NCBI GenBank assembly: GCA_004335835.1
Contig: RWJK01001823.1
Location: 33,079 to 97,078, forward strand
DNA from: Scenedesmus sp. ARA3
Lineage: Eukaryota; Chlorophyta; Chlorophyceae; Sphaeropleales; Scenedesmaceae
Direction: 5' to 3'
DNA length: 64,000 nucleotides
The position numbers and the translations under genes are program-made. This document shows, piece after piece, positions 25,142 through 36,566 of this stretch (within the stretch, counting starts at the first letter, position 1; every line of letters starts with the position of its first letter). Below the pieces are notes generated by a model that saw only the letters and a program-made list of their open reading frames with translations, was not told the origin of the DNA and did no database searches.

Positions 25142-26381
25142 GTCGCAGGTGTCAGCAGCAAACAATGCGGGGCTGGTGCGCAGCCGTGTCGTGAGGAACC
25201 GCCGCGGCTATTGGCGCATACGGCACTTCCAACCCACAGACCTGTACGCAGTGGCAGACCTGCAGGTGTGTTGATTAGCAGAGTTGCAAACACAGCTCAT
25301 CACCTGTCCTGCAGATGGTCCAACACTGACAGAAGCACAGCTGCTGCAGCTCAGCATGCTGGCCAGCGGTGTTGCGTTGACAATTCAGCACATAAAGTTG
25401 TTGGCATGCTGATGCATGGTGATTCACCGTGTGTGTGATGCCGTTACATATCTTACTGTGCTTGCTAGCAGCACATGTGGTTGTTCAAACTGTGGTAGCC
25501 TAGCTTAAATTTCAAATGCCGCTTTTAGCTCACAAGCACCATCAGCACCGTTTTGCCGCCTTGCACCCGCTTCAATCACTGCTAAGCACCGGCCAGGCAC
25601 TGACAGCTGCAACCTGCCTGCAACTGCTACATTCTCTGTGCGCAACACCCCCAACAGGCTGCAGCCTTCCATGAGGCGCTACCTGTGGGTGCATTGGACC
25701 GCCTGGCGTACACAATGTTCAAAGCCGAGGTGCTGGATGCTGTGAAGAAGAAGGTGGATGTGTTGTGTGAGCATGGCTTTGCCATGATGGTGGTGGAGAG
25801 CTGCGCAGTAGGGCCGGGCGGCAACTGCAGCGCCGCAGACGCATCGACGCTGGAGTCATTTAGTGATGATGCAGGCAGCAGCAGCGACGGCAGCGAGGGC
25901 TGTGCTGAAGATTGGGAGTCTGCCGTGTGGTACGGTGATCAGCAGGCGGCAGCATGGCCAGGAAGCGCTGCAGCAGCAGCAGCAGACGCAGGCAGCTTGC
26001 GTGCTGCAGACTCGTCACCGCGGCCAGGCAGCGTAGTGGGTGTAGTAGAGGTTGGTGTGCAGGACGAAGCAGATGTGCTGCAGCATCTGCAGCGCTCGCT
26101 GCGTCCGAGCAGCGGCACCTACGCTTACATAACCAGCATGGCAGTTGCGCCGCACTTGCGGCGCTGCGGTGTAGGGCGGGCGCTGCTGCAGGCTGCTGAG
26201 CAGCAAGCTGCAAACTGGGAGCAGGAGCTTGTGGCGCTGCATGTGTATGAGAATAATCCGGCGGCGATCCGGCTGTATGAGCGGCACGGCATGCGCTGCT
26301 GCGCGCAGGACCCTGCGTGGAAGGCGATGCTTGGGGGCAAGGTGCGGCAGCTGATGATCAAGCCGGTGCCTGCACGGCAGG

Positions 26382-26413
<32 letters not shown>

Positions 26414-26416
26414 TGA
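24654..26416 (+). CDS. GNAT-family N-acetyltransferase, probably plastid-targeted (3 exons)
   Basis: Exons 24654-24938, 25149-25265 and 25658-26416 join in phase to give 386 residues. The first 60 or so residues are rich in Ser, Arg, Gln and Ala and poor in acidic residues, as expected for a plastid transit peptide. The catalytic domain starts at YWRIRHFQPTDLYAVADLQ. It carries the acetyl-CoA-binding motif A, ITSMAVAPHLRRCGVGRALL (R-x-x-G-x-G type), and motif B, VYENNPAAIRLYERHGM. A Ser/Asp-rich insert of about 80 residues separates the first strands from motif A, and the protein ends in a poly-Ser run. GNAT enzymes move an acetyl group from acetyl-CoA to an amine, often a protein Lys or N-terminus; the substrate is not evident. 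Intron 1 has (CTG)15 nine bases before its acceptor. Confidence 0.85.
25095..25139 (+). repeat. (CTG)15 near the acceptor of GNAT intron 1
   Basis: Fifteen perfect CTG units are followed by CCGTCGCAG, the acceptor of GNAT exon 2. Confidence 0.95.
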
Positions 26417-28059
26417 GAGTTGTGTCTGAGCTCGTCTTTGTGGTTGATCAAAGGGTGCTGCTTGGCTACGAGAAGCTACTGCTGCAATGGCGTTCACATC
26501 AAGCATGCTTGTGGCGGTTTGCTCGGAAATGCAGGAGGAGTGTGGGGCTGCATTGTGGTGTGGCTGCTGTTGTCGTTGTGTGGGTGCTGCATTTTGTGGC
26601 ATTGTGTTGTGCCCGTTGGGTGACTGGGGTGTGTGAGTGTGGGCATGGCGCAGCAAATAGGTGTTGCTGGCTGTTGTTTGATCGGCATTTGATGTCACCT
26701 TTTCAGTCTTCGTAAAGAGTCGTCATCAACAGTTTCGAGCCACGTAGGTGAAGCAACTGCAGCGCGGCGCAGCTCTACTTTGGCAGCCATGCAGTGTGCT
26801 GGCGCCATGGCCGCGACCTTGTTCTGCTGCGCTTGGGAGTGATGCACATTGGGCTGTGCTGGCATCGTGTCATTCGTGCCGTCAGGTGCAGGCTTGCAGG
26901 CGTGCTGTGTATGCTGCCCCGCTTGTGGGCGTGCTGTGTACGCTGCCCCGCCTGCTCTGTTCTGCTGGGTGTGTATACAACCAGCCAAGCAGCTCGGCCT
27001 TTTGTGTGTGTCTGTAGGCAAGCCTTACAGTCTGGCGAGCCTCACTTGTGTACCATCAGAAGCTTTTGCTGAAGTTTTGCTGGATTCTTGTGGTCTTTTT
27101 TTCGCCTGCTGAAGTTTTGTTGAGTATATCGCCAGCAGCTGGCCTCAGGCTGCCCAGCTGTGGCGGTTCAACAATCTCTGGTGCTGCACTGACCGCAGCC
27201 AAGCGTGCTGCTGGTCGGTGTATGGCACATGCCATTTTGTACAACGGTACATGCCTTGTGCTGAACTGACAGAGGGTCAATTTGTATTGATGCCGCAGCA
27301 TTGATTTGGTCCAGGCATGTGATGCAAGGCGAATGTGCTTTTGAGGGTCTGGTGCTTGCACGCGTGCGTGCAGGTGCCAATATTTTGCCAGCTGTTCTGG
27401 CTCGTGTACCTGTCCCAACAACCAACCAACATGATAATGAACCTGGCTCGCACAGGAGTTTCGTGGGCCTGCTTACAAAGCCGACCACTATGCATCCCAG
27501 CATGTCTCCGCTATGTGCAGCAGGCGTGCCAGCCATGCTCCCTCAGGGATGCAGACTTCATGCATTGGCGTGTCTCGCATGTGTGCATCGAGGGTTTGGC
27601 ACACACACTTGATTTGATGCTGTGAGGCGATTTTTCCAAGTGTCCGCGGTGAGGTTGCTACCAGTAACTGGTAGTTCTACGCGCCATTGCTCCTGATGGC
27701 CTGATGGCCTTGCGAGCCTGATGGTTGCAGCACTGCTGCTGGCATAGCAGGCTGATCAGGTTACTGTACAAGGGAAGAATGATATATCGTCAGATCTGGA
27801 GCTTGGTTTACGTCGAGGGATAGGTCATCAACTGCTGTGCATGCTGCGTGGCTGGTTGGTCAGCCTGATCCTGGCTTGAGGCGGCGTGTTCACGTGGAGC
27901 ACACTCTGTAGCTGTTGACAGCCTGTCTCCTGAGAGAGTTGCATATGGCAAGTAAGCATCCTGAGCACGTTTGATGTGTGTGGCGATACACGTAGCACTA
28001 CTGCTGGTGCGCTGATCAGCATGCAGTAGCCTTGCGCAAGTTTTTTTGTTGCGCAAGTT
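26417..28059. other. Intergenic, no gene recognised
   Basis: About 1.6 kb of non-coding sequence between the GNAT gene and a short LINE insertion. A small imperfect direct repeat lies at about 26897-26955 (GGCGTGCTGTGTA-GCTGCCCCGC type). No motif-bearing frame was found. Confidence 0.5.
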
Positions 28060-28197
28060 GCCGCAAGCTGGCTAATAATAATAATAGTCTTCTTGTAAGC
28101 CATACCTTGTCATCGGCATCGGCAACCGCGCCCCGTACGGAGCGGAAACTACGACTATTATTGCCTCTCTATTGGTGAGGGTAGCCGCAAGCTGGCT
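28060..28197 (-). mobile_element. Severely 5'-truncated LINE copy (110 bp) with 14-bp target-site duplication
   Basis: The insert 28074-28183 lies between direct copies of GCCGCAAGCTGGCT at 28060-28073 and 28184-28197. Read on the minus strand it ends in an (ATT)n tail. It contains a stretch resembling the end of the copy at 11088 (both read as V-V-x-A-P followed by a Gly/Arg-rich end). The duplication fixes both borders exactly, making this one of the shortest LINE insertions that can be recognised by eye. Confidence 0.9.
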
Positions 28198-28563
28198 GTA
28201 ACATGGTTTGATTTTCAGACAAAGGTGAAAAGTTGATCTGCTGACTATGGTCAGTTTTCAGTCTTCACGACGCTGGTTCAACCAAATTAAAAGGGATAAA
28301 CCACTGCAATCCAGAAAGTTGGTCTTACATGTGCTGCAGTACAGCCGGCAGGCTGCCAGGCCACGGCGATTCCTGAGTAACACAGTGTTAGGCTGCGATA
28401 CATATAACATTTGTTATAAGGGAGTGTAACAGAGCCACACACAGTCCATCTGCAACCAAGACAGCAGATGTGCCACTTATGATTCAAGTGTAAAGCCATG
28501 CTGCAATGCAGCACGACGCCATGCTGCGCACACCCATCTCTGCTGCGGCACACGCTCTCCGCC
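28198..28563. other. Intergenic, 3' flank of the zinc-finger gene
   Basis: No gene is seen. On the minus strand a TGTAA pentamer (plus-strand TTACA at about 28324) lies about 240 bp past the stop of the next gene and could be its polyadenylation signal, as TGTAA is commonly used in green algae. Confidence 0.4.
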
Positions 28564-28892
28564 TCACAGCACAATCAGCTGCGGCTTGCCTGTGCCGTCA
28601 CACGATTGGCACGGCTTGAACCCCAAACCGCTGCACGCCTGGCACTTGAGCCCCCGCCCCTGCACCTCAAGCCCTAAGCCCTGGATCTCACTCATGGGCA
28701 GCCAGCCAGCCGCCCATACGCCCCTGTCCCGCAGCGTCTGCGCATTGACCCACAGCTGCGCGCTGGTGTCGCAGCTGGCCTGCAGCAGCAGGAATGCGGT
28801 GTGCTTGTCTAGCTTGCGCTGCTGCGTGACGCGGAAGTGGCGCCAGCCCAGCGTCTCCTGCATGGCTGTCCATTTGGAGCCTGCGGGGGGGG

Positions 28893-28933
<41 letters not shown>

Positions 28934-29784
28934 GTAGGGCAACAGCGGAGGCAGCAGCAGTGCAAGCAGCAGGGGCGGAGCAGGGAAGGCCTGGAAAAAG
29001 GTGCAGTACCAGAGGCGCAAAGGGTGCAGCAGCAGAGGTACATGCAGCGCAAGCGGAGACGTGCAGTGCACACCAAGCACATCCGTTGCAGGCAATGCCA
29101 TCATGTGCTGCCGTTCCATGCAGAGCCCACCCGCGTCCCTGCTGTCAACATGCAGCGCCTGTCACTTATGCTGCTTTTGCAGAGTGCGCAACTTGCTGCA
29201 CACGCTGCTTCCCTCCTGACCACTTATACAACTGTCCCACCTTGAATCTTGGTCATGTTGAGCGGGTTCTTTTTCATGTAGCCGCCGCGCTTGAGGAAGC
29301 CCCTGCCCTCACACTCTTTGCAGGGCACGCGCCCACTGGAGCGGCAGCAGATGCAGCCAGACACACGCTGCGCAGCAGCGGCATGCGCATCTGCTGCTGC
29401 GTCTGCTGCTTGCTGTTCTGCAGCTGAAGGTCTGCTTACTACGCTGCCGTCCCTACTGCTGGTGCTGCTGCTAGGAGGAAAGTTTTCTGCTGCTTGCTGT
29501 GCTGCTAACTCTGTTGCTGCTGCTGCGACAATGGCTGCACTGCTGCTGGTGCCAGCTTGAGCATCGTAACTGGCAGGCTCCTGCGCTGCTGCAGGAAGCA
29601 ACTCTGAGGATGTGTTGTCTGCTGCTCTGGCACTTGTGCGCGGTTGAAGCTGCTGCTGGTGGATGCATGCATTCCATGGTATGGGGCAGCAGTGCCATCC
29701 TCTGGCACTCCTGTGCAAGGCAACGCTGCTGCACCTGGAGCGGTGGCTGACACTGCTTGTTAAGGCTTGATTGTAGTACTGCAT
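28564..29784 (-). CDS. DnaJ-type cysteine-rich zinc-finger protein, probably plastid (2 exons)
   Basis: Exons 29784-29241 and 28880-28564 join in phase for 286 residues. The N-terminus is Ser/Arg-rich and resembles a transit peptide. A Ser/Ala/Gln spacer follows. The conserved part has a first cysteine block, CICCRSSGRVPCKECEGRG, then GFLKRGGYMKKNPLNMTKIQ and GSKWTAMQETLGWRHFRV, a middle domain, and a second block CQACSGLGFKPCQSCDGTG. Each block has the Cys-x2-Cys spacing of the DnaJ zinc centre, but there is no J domain. Such J-less zinc-finger proteins in plants act in plastid protein folding or assembly; that role is inferred here. The blocks are split by about 90 residues, longer than in DnaJ itself. 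The intron ends with (CTG)12 and a C run at the acceptor. Confidence 0.82.
28895..28930 (-). repeat. (CTG)12 (sense of gene) before the acceptor of the zinc-finger gene intron
   Basis: It is seen as CAG on the plus strand. On the coding strand the order is (CTG)12, a C-rich run, then GCAG and the exon at 28880. Confidence 0.95.
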
Positions 29785-30311
29785 ATAACTGTCAAATCCA
29801 CGTTGCTGCCTGGTTTAATCAGCAGGGTACTGCTAGAAGCAAGGGCACAGCAGGGCGCAACTGTTCACCAGGTTGAGCACTAGCAGAGGCAACTCAGGGC
29901 AACCTTGGATGCTAAACTGAGACAACAGATAAGGATCAGTGATGATGCTGTGCACATGATCTAGGGTGTTGAGCTAGTGGCAAGACCTTCTTTTCGAAGA
30001 ACCCTATCTGCTGATGACAAGATTGCTGTTTGTGGCCATCATCGCACCAAGTCAGGCTGATGACAAGCGTCGGTTGTGGATGGCTGGTGGAGGATGTGGT
30101 GGTGCTCTTTCGTCCGCTGTCAAGGCTCCGCTTGTCGGTGATGCCATCGCATGCTGGCATGCACAGCTCTCACTGACGCGTCCAGCTAACCTATACCTGC
30201 TACAATTGATGAAACTCGATTGTTGAGCCAGAAATATTGACAGCCATCCAAACTATTCTTGTCCTACCTCAGCAGTCACAGTTGTGGAGCACAATCAGCA
30301 CGGCAGCAGCC
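29785..30311. promoter_or_regulatory. Divergent intergenic region (zinc-finger gene and hydrolase gene)
   Basis: The two flanking genes start at 29784 (minus) and 30312 (plus) and face away from each other, so this 527-bp stretch must hold both promoters and leaders. No specific element is identified. Confidence 0.5.
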
Positions 30312-33300
30312 ATGCCGGGCCTACGCATGCCATGTGGGCTCGGCACTGCCCACCAGCAGCAGGCCTACAACATGACCTGCCGTGCAGCCCTGGCAGTTGC
30401 AGTCTGCCTTACTGTGTTGGCTGCAGCAGGCGTTGTTGCCTCTCCACTGCTGGCCCTGCTGGCGCCCGTCTACTTCGTGGCAGAGCTGCTGTTTGCAATG
30501 ATTTGGTACTACCGCTACCTGATGCTCAGCTATCAGCCAGTCAAGCACAGGCCACTCAGCCATGACCCTGTGTCCTCATTTGACAAGGCGATGGCCCACC
30601 TGAAGCTGTTTGCTGACATCAGGCATTTCCTCAGCATCTGGTGGGTGTGCATGACATCAGCAACTGGTGCTCAGCAGCAATTGTGGCAGCAGCAGTGTGT
30701 GGTGTCCATGAAGCCATGCGGCTGCAGCATCCTGCAAGGGCTGCCGTCTGCTGAAAGACCTGTGTGGCTGAGTGCATGTGCAGTGAGGCCTTTGCACCAC
30801 AAGCAGGCATGCGACAGCCGCCTTGACTACATGCGCATTGACCTTACAATGTCCACGCACATGAACTTGTCTCTCTATTCTCTGACATACATGCATGCGT
30901 GCATTCCTGCTCGCAGGTTTCATGGCGCGCCTCTTGAGGACATCAAGCGGGACAATGTGGCAGACCTGCTGGCGTATGCGTTCTTCTACAAAACAAGGTA
31001 GGTTGCAAACGGGCAGTGGCCGGGCTGTGCCTGGCTTCACTTTCCCCATGCATTGTACCCTCACGAGACAGGAGCTGGTCTGGCACAGCTTTAGTGGTTT
31101 CCTGCAAGATGCATTGCGCCAGCCAGGAGGTCCCCACCTCCTGCGCAGCTGCCGTGTCAATTGGTGATGCCAGGTGGCATTGCAGTGCTCAGCCACAGAC
31201 GCACTGACGTGTGCTCACCTGCTGCTGCTGCTGTGCCAGGGATGAGGTTGACGCCGAGGGCCGCGCGCATGAGCTGGAGGCCATGGTGCAGTTCATTGAG
31301 GCCACCTGGGACGTGACGCTGACGCCAGGCCACAACCCAAGTGAGCCCCTCCGCTGATGTGTTGGTTGGGCAGCGCGTGATGCTGCATTCATGTGCGAGG
31401 TGTTGGCTGGCTGTGTTATGTGCTATGCCCGGCGCAGCGCGTGTGGTCATGCAGGGCTGCCGAATGCTGGCCAAGACCTGCGCGCAACTTGCATGCTGCA
31501 GCTTTATTGATCGCAGCATAGCAGCTGCCCCCTGCATGCATGTGCGCTCGGGTGCAGCTGCCCCCACAAGCGTGCAGCGCTCTCGACTCGCGTGACTGCC
31601 TGGTGGTGGCTGCTGCCCCTCACATCCCGCCGCACCCTCTTGTCTCTGCCGCAGGCCTGCGCTGGATGTGCCACCTGTGGGAGCCGATGAAGGTCTGGTA
31701 CGAGCCGCTGGGCTTCTACCTCTTCATGGAGGCAGCGGCGCTGCTGGGGGCGCTCGCGCTTTGCGCAGGTAAGAGGTCTGGGTGCTGCGCGCTGCTACAT
31801 GCGCACTGCATGAGGACAGCAGGGTGGTGCGTGGTAGTTGCGTCAGCTGATGATGATGTAAATTGAAGGGGTTTGACGCCGCGTAGCTGCAGCTGTGCTC
31901 TTGTGGGGATGCATGCACGCAGTTGCGCCTGTGTTGCTGTGGTGTTGGCGACAACTGGGAAGACAAAGTGCAGTATTGCGTTGCTGACGAGTCAATGTGT
32001 TGGGTGCTGTGCCGCGTGGTGCTGCAGCTGGCTTCAAGCAGAGCAGCTGGAGCGGGCTCACCTATTACACCCGCAACATGCCACACAGCGGCGGCCATGG
32101 CAGCGGCAGCCGGCACACAAGCATGCAGCAGCAGCCGCTGGAGCATGGCAGCAGCCCGCCACCTCATGCCCGGCAGCAGTGGTATTATGAGGCAGCAGCA
32201 GGCGCAGCAAGGCAGGGGCAGGAGGAGCCAGGCAGCAGCAGCGGCAGCAGCAGTGGGGCAGGCAGTGATGTGCCGCTGGTGCTGCTGCATGGCATCGGCA
32301 TGGGGCTGATCCCCTACATCAGCCTGCTGTTCAACATGGCTGCGACAGGTGGGCCTCTTGTGTGTGCTGGAGTTGGGATAGTAATAAACGTGCAGCTACT
32401 GGTGTCCTAGCACTTTCTTGCACAACTTTGGTGGTGTTTTTAGTGTACTCGCAGTGCCTGACGCCTTGCAGGAGAGCTATTTGGGCTAGCACCCTTAGCA
32501 GGTTGGCCCAGTTTCCGTTGGGCCCCTCGTTTCCAGCGCAGCAATGTTCCTGATATGCCTGCTGCATGCTTCACCGCCATCAAAGCCTGCCTCATGCTCC
32601 AAAGCTGTAGCGAACAGCGCCAACCGCCTGTGTGCTGCTGCTTCGCGTCTCGCACCCCGCTGCAGGCCGCCCGCTGCTGGCGCTGGAGTTCAAGCACGTG
32701 TCCATGCGCTGGGTGCTGTGGGTGCCCACGGTGGATGAGGTGGCGGAGGTGCTGGTGGCCATCATGCGGCGCGAGGGGCTGGAGCGCTGCTGCCTGGTGG
32801 GGCACAGCTACGGCACCGCCGTGGCGTCGCGGCTGCTGCAGCAGCACCCGGCCAAGGTGGTGCAGACGTGCATGATCGACCCGGTGAGTGGTGTAAAGGG
32901 CGATGGCGCGTATGCCGTTGTGACTGGGCGCGGATGTTGAGCGATTGCTTAGCATGCAGGCGCGCTCGCACCTCCGAGCTGCTCTTGACTTTGCGGTTTC
33001 AGTGTATAGCCTGTGCATTGTGGCGCTCAATTGCTACATAACAAGTGTGGGCGGTGGCACAGGGGCACTGGTGCCCATGTCTGGCGAGGTTGGGATGTGC
33101 AGCTCTGGATTGTTGCCTGCTGGGATTCCAGTCGCCTTGCTGCAGAGGTCAACCAAATGCAGCAGCTCAGTGTTGACATGAAATCTGCCCTGCCCTGCTC
33201 CCAACGCAGGTGTGCTTCAGCATGTTCATGCCCAACCTGCTGCGCAACTTCCTGGTGAGCCTGCGTTGCTGCCTGCCTGTTTGTGCATGATGTGGCAGAC

Positions 33301-36300
33301 CGCTGCGAGCACGTGTTGCTTATTGCTTGCTGCTGCCAGCCAGGGCCGAGGTGCTGGTTGCGCCCTTTTTATGTACCATCAGTGCAAGGCGGGTCCGTTA
33401 CGTGCTGGGCCTTTGCTGTTTGTGTTGTGCCTGCTGATATGGGTGCTGGCCTCTCTCTCTCTCTCTGCTGCGTTCATTGATCATATGTTTTCTTCCGCCG
33501 CTGCGCAGTACGAGTCCCCGGGCAGCGGCAGCAGGCTGGGCGACTTCATGATGCAGTGTGCCGCGCGCGACGTGCACGTGAGCGCCACGCTGTCGCGCCG
33601 CTTCTTCTGGAGCGACGTCAACCTGTTTGAGGAGCAGCTGCCTGGCCGCAGTCTGGTGGTGCTGAGTGGGCAGGACGTGCTCATGGCAGCGGCTGAGGTG
33701 AGGCGGGGCCAGAGCTGGGCGTTGGGGGCGGAAAAAGGGGTCCGTGGGACGACTGGGGGCTGCATGCACAGCAGCATACATAAATGCAGGCAGGAGCCTG
33801 GTGATGCTCAGCGGGCAGGACATGCTCGTGGCGGTGGCTGAGGTGAGGCGGCTGCATGCATGGCGTGCAGCCAGCGGCTGGAGGGTGTGGCAGCCGCATG
33901 TGTTGCTGCTTGCGTCACTGCGCCCGTAATCCCGTAATATGCTGGCGGGACGTGCTCTTGCCTACGGGTGAGGTGGGCAGGGTGTCGTTGCGGGATGCGG
34001 GTGGATGTGCAGTATGTGGCAGCCTTGCAGGCGTGGCTGCTCTGTGCCATGGGAGTGTGCTCCTGTGTTGTGCGGTGTGTTCTGGGTGCCTATTCCTTGG
34101 CTTGTGCTGTTGATGGCGTGTGTGTTTACGCGTGCTCCTGCGCGCGTGCCTGTGGGCGTTCCGTGCGGAGCAACGCACGCTGTGGATGGTCTTCGTGTTT
34201 GCTGCAATGTTTCGTGTTTGCTGCAATGTTTCGTGCGCGCTCGCCTGCGCATGTTGCTGCAGATCTTCGTGTTTGCTGCAGTGTTTCGTGCGCGCTCGCC
34301 TGCGCATGTTGCTGCAGATCTTCGTGCGTACGTGCGTGTGTTTGCGCGTGGTGTCACGTGTGTTCGTGCATGTAATCCTGTGCAAGTTGCTGTGCGGGAT
34401 CCTGCATTACGCTGCGTGTGTTGCTGCGCCTTTTCCTTTGCGTGTTCCTGCGCTCATTGCTGCGCATGTTTCTGCATGGATGCCGCATCCATCCGCAGCG
34501 GCTGCGCATGTTGCTGCGTGTGTTGCTGCACGCGTGCCGGTGCGTGCTGCTGCGAGTGCTCTGGCGAGCGCTGCACCCGTGTTGCTGTGATTTCTTGTTG
34601 CGCACGTTCATGTGCGAGTTCCTGCTGCGCATGTTGCTGCGCGTGTTGCCGCGCGCGTTGCGCGCATTCCTGTGCGTGTTGCTGCGCGTGTACCTGTGCA
34701 TGGCTGCGCGTGCCGTTGCAGTTTCTTCTGCGCGCGTGCCTGCATGTCGCTGCACATATTGCTGCTTGTATGCCTGGGCAGCAGCCCCACCAACTTCAGA
34801 GCCAATTTTCAATGCAAGCTCTGACTGCTGCGCCTGCTGCTGCTACCCAACGGCGCGTGCTGCTGCAGGTGAAGGAGTGGCTGCAGCAGCGCACGGATGC
34901 GGTCGTGATGTTCCACCGGCAGCTGCGCCACGCAGGCTTCCTGCTAGACATCCCCTGGCAGCAGCAGATCATACAGCAGCTGCTGCCGCTATTGGATGAC
35001 AAGCTGCAGCAGCAGCAGCAGCAGCCACCAGGTGCAGGGCTGCTGTCACCACAACAATCATGGCCAACAGGCCAGCCATGGTTGAATGCGGAGTCGTCTG
35101 CAGACGGCGGCGAGAGTGATTGGCACAGCCACGGTCTGCTGCAGCAGCAGCCGACCACGCCGCAGACACACATGCAGCAGCAGCAGTTGGTTCCTGGCAG
35201 CTCACGTGCCACCAGCTGCAGCAGGCACAGCAGCGCTGAGCTGGTAGGCGGTGTGGCTGTGCCTCCAGCACATTGTGCTGCTGGCGACAGTGCAGCAGCA
35301 GCAGCACGGTTGTCAGCACCTGCAGGCTCTGAGATCTACAATGCAGATGACAATGATGAGGATGACTGCAGCAGCAGCATGTATGAAAGCATGTACACGG
35401 AGACCGGCAGCATGAGCAGTAGCAGGGCCAGTCTGCAAGGAGATGGCGAGGGACAGCAGCACTGGGCAGCTTCTTCTCACAAAGCAGCAGAGCCCACAGC
35501 CTCTGCTGCTGCTGCTGCTGAAGCTGATAATGATGATGATGATGATGATGATTTAGCAGGCAGCCAGCAGGGCTCTACTGGCGGCGATGACAACAGCTGC
35601 AGAGGCGCTGGGAGCAGCAGCAGCATTGGCAGCAGCACTGGTGGTGGCGGCAGCAGCAGCAGCATCGATGCGCGCGCGTACCCGCAACAGCACCACATCA
35701 AGGGCTGTGACAGCAAGGGCGGCGTGGTTGCCGCGCTGTTGCTGCCGACGCGGCTGCAGGCCGCACCCTCGCTTGCATGCGAGATGCAGTCTGTTGATGC
35801 AGAAGCGGCACCAGACCCTCCAGGCTCTGGCTTCATGGCACCACATGCCAGCCTCGCAAGCCTGTGCAGCAGCAGGACAAGCAACGGCAACAGCCTCCAC
35901 ATGCACAGTGCCAGCGCCAGCGACTTACTGTGCCAAGCCCACAGCCTGGCTTCGCCGTTTGCTGCTGCAGCTGTCAGTGAATCTAGCGCGTTCACCAGGC
36001 AGCAGCAGCTGCTGCAGATACAGTCGCCGCTGCAGATACAGCCGCTGGAGTCCTGGACGGGCGTGGTGGCATCTGCACCGGCATCATGCGGTGGTGGCAC
36101 GCCTGGCGGCTCGTCAGCTGCCTCTGCAGCAGCAGAGCTGGAGTCGCCCCGTACCTTCTTCAGTGGCTGCTCCAGCCACTCCTGGCAGGACCTGGCGGCG
36201 CTGGCTGCTGCGAGGGATGCTGCTGCTGCCGCACACATCCTGCTGCAGCCAATGCAGGCGCTGCAACGGCTGCGGCAGGTGGGCCAGCGGCAGCGGAAGT

Positions 36301-36566
36301 CAGACCCACAGCAGCAGCAGCGGCAGCAGCACATCGAGCAGGTTATGCTGCAGCGTCAGCAGCGGGAGCAAGGGCATGGTGAGTCAGCAGGCGTGGTCAG
36401 TCAGCAGCAGGCGGTCAGCAGCAAGAGGGATGGCATGCTGCAGCGGGTTGAGGTGCTGCTGCACCGCAGGTGCAACAGGCGCATTGATGCAGCAGCACGG
36501 GCTGCAGTCAACAGCGGTGGTGGCCGATCGCCACGCAGCAGCGGCGCTGGCAGCTTTGCACGCTAG
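30312..36566 (+). CDS. Membrane-anchored alpha/beta hydrolase with long low-complexity tail (9 exons)
   Basis: Exons 30312-30640, 30917-30997, 31240-31340, 31655-31768, 32028-32348, 32666-32883, 33210-33254, 33509-33697 and 34869-36566 join in phase to 1031 residues. Near the N-terminus two hydrophobic segments (AALAVAVCLTVLAAAGVVAS and LLALLAPVYFVAELLFAMIW) should anchor it in a membrane, followed by WFHGAPLEDIKRDN. The hydrolase fold shows DVPLVLLHGIGMGLIPYI (oxyanion region), the nucleophile elbow GHSYGT (Ser about 363), SGQDVLM (Asp about 459) and RHAGF (His about 487), which make a plausible triad. Residues from about 510 to 1031 are Ser/Gln/Ala-rich with an acidic run of Asp and no known domain. 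Fungal and plant relatives are poorly characterised membrane esterase/lipase-like proteins; the substrate is unknown. The last intron (33698-34868) contains copies of the exon 8 junction and other repeats. Confidence 0.87.
33650..33990 (+). repeat. Degenerate copies of the hydrolase exon 8/intron junction
   Basis: The end of exon 8 (SLVVLSGQDVLMAAAE, then GTGAGGCGG) recurs at about 33790-33850 as SLVMLSGQDMLVAVAE with the same GTGAGGCGG donor. It recurs again, worn down, at about 33945-33975. If spliced from its own CAG, the second copy would be 53 bases long and would shift the frame. Confidence 0.85.
34213..34328 (+). repeat. 58-bp direct tandem repeat in the last hydrolase intron
   Basis: Two near-identical 58-bp units each start CGTGTTTGCTGCA and end GCTGCAGATCTTCG. 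Flanking sequence (34100-34860) is a wider array of TGCGCGTGTTGCTG-like words. It opens a long Cys-rich frame that is intronic. Confidence 0.85.

Noticed and set aside
34005..34868. Cys-rich N-terminal part of a long plus-strand frame
   Set aside because: It is intronic repeat sequence (TGCGCGTGTTGCTG words). The coding part starts at 34869 after a CAG acceptor and joins exon 8 in phase.
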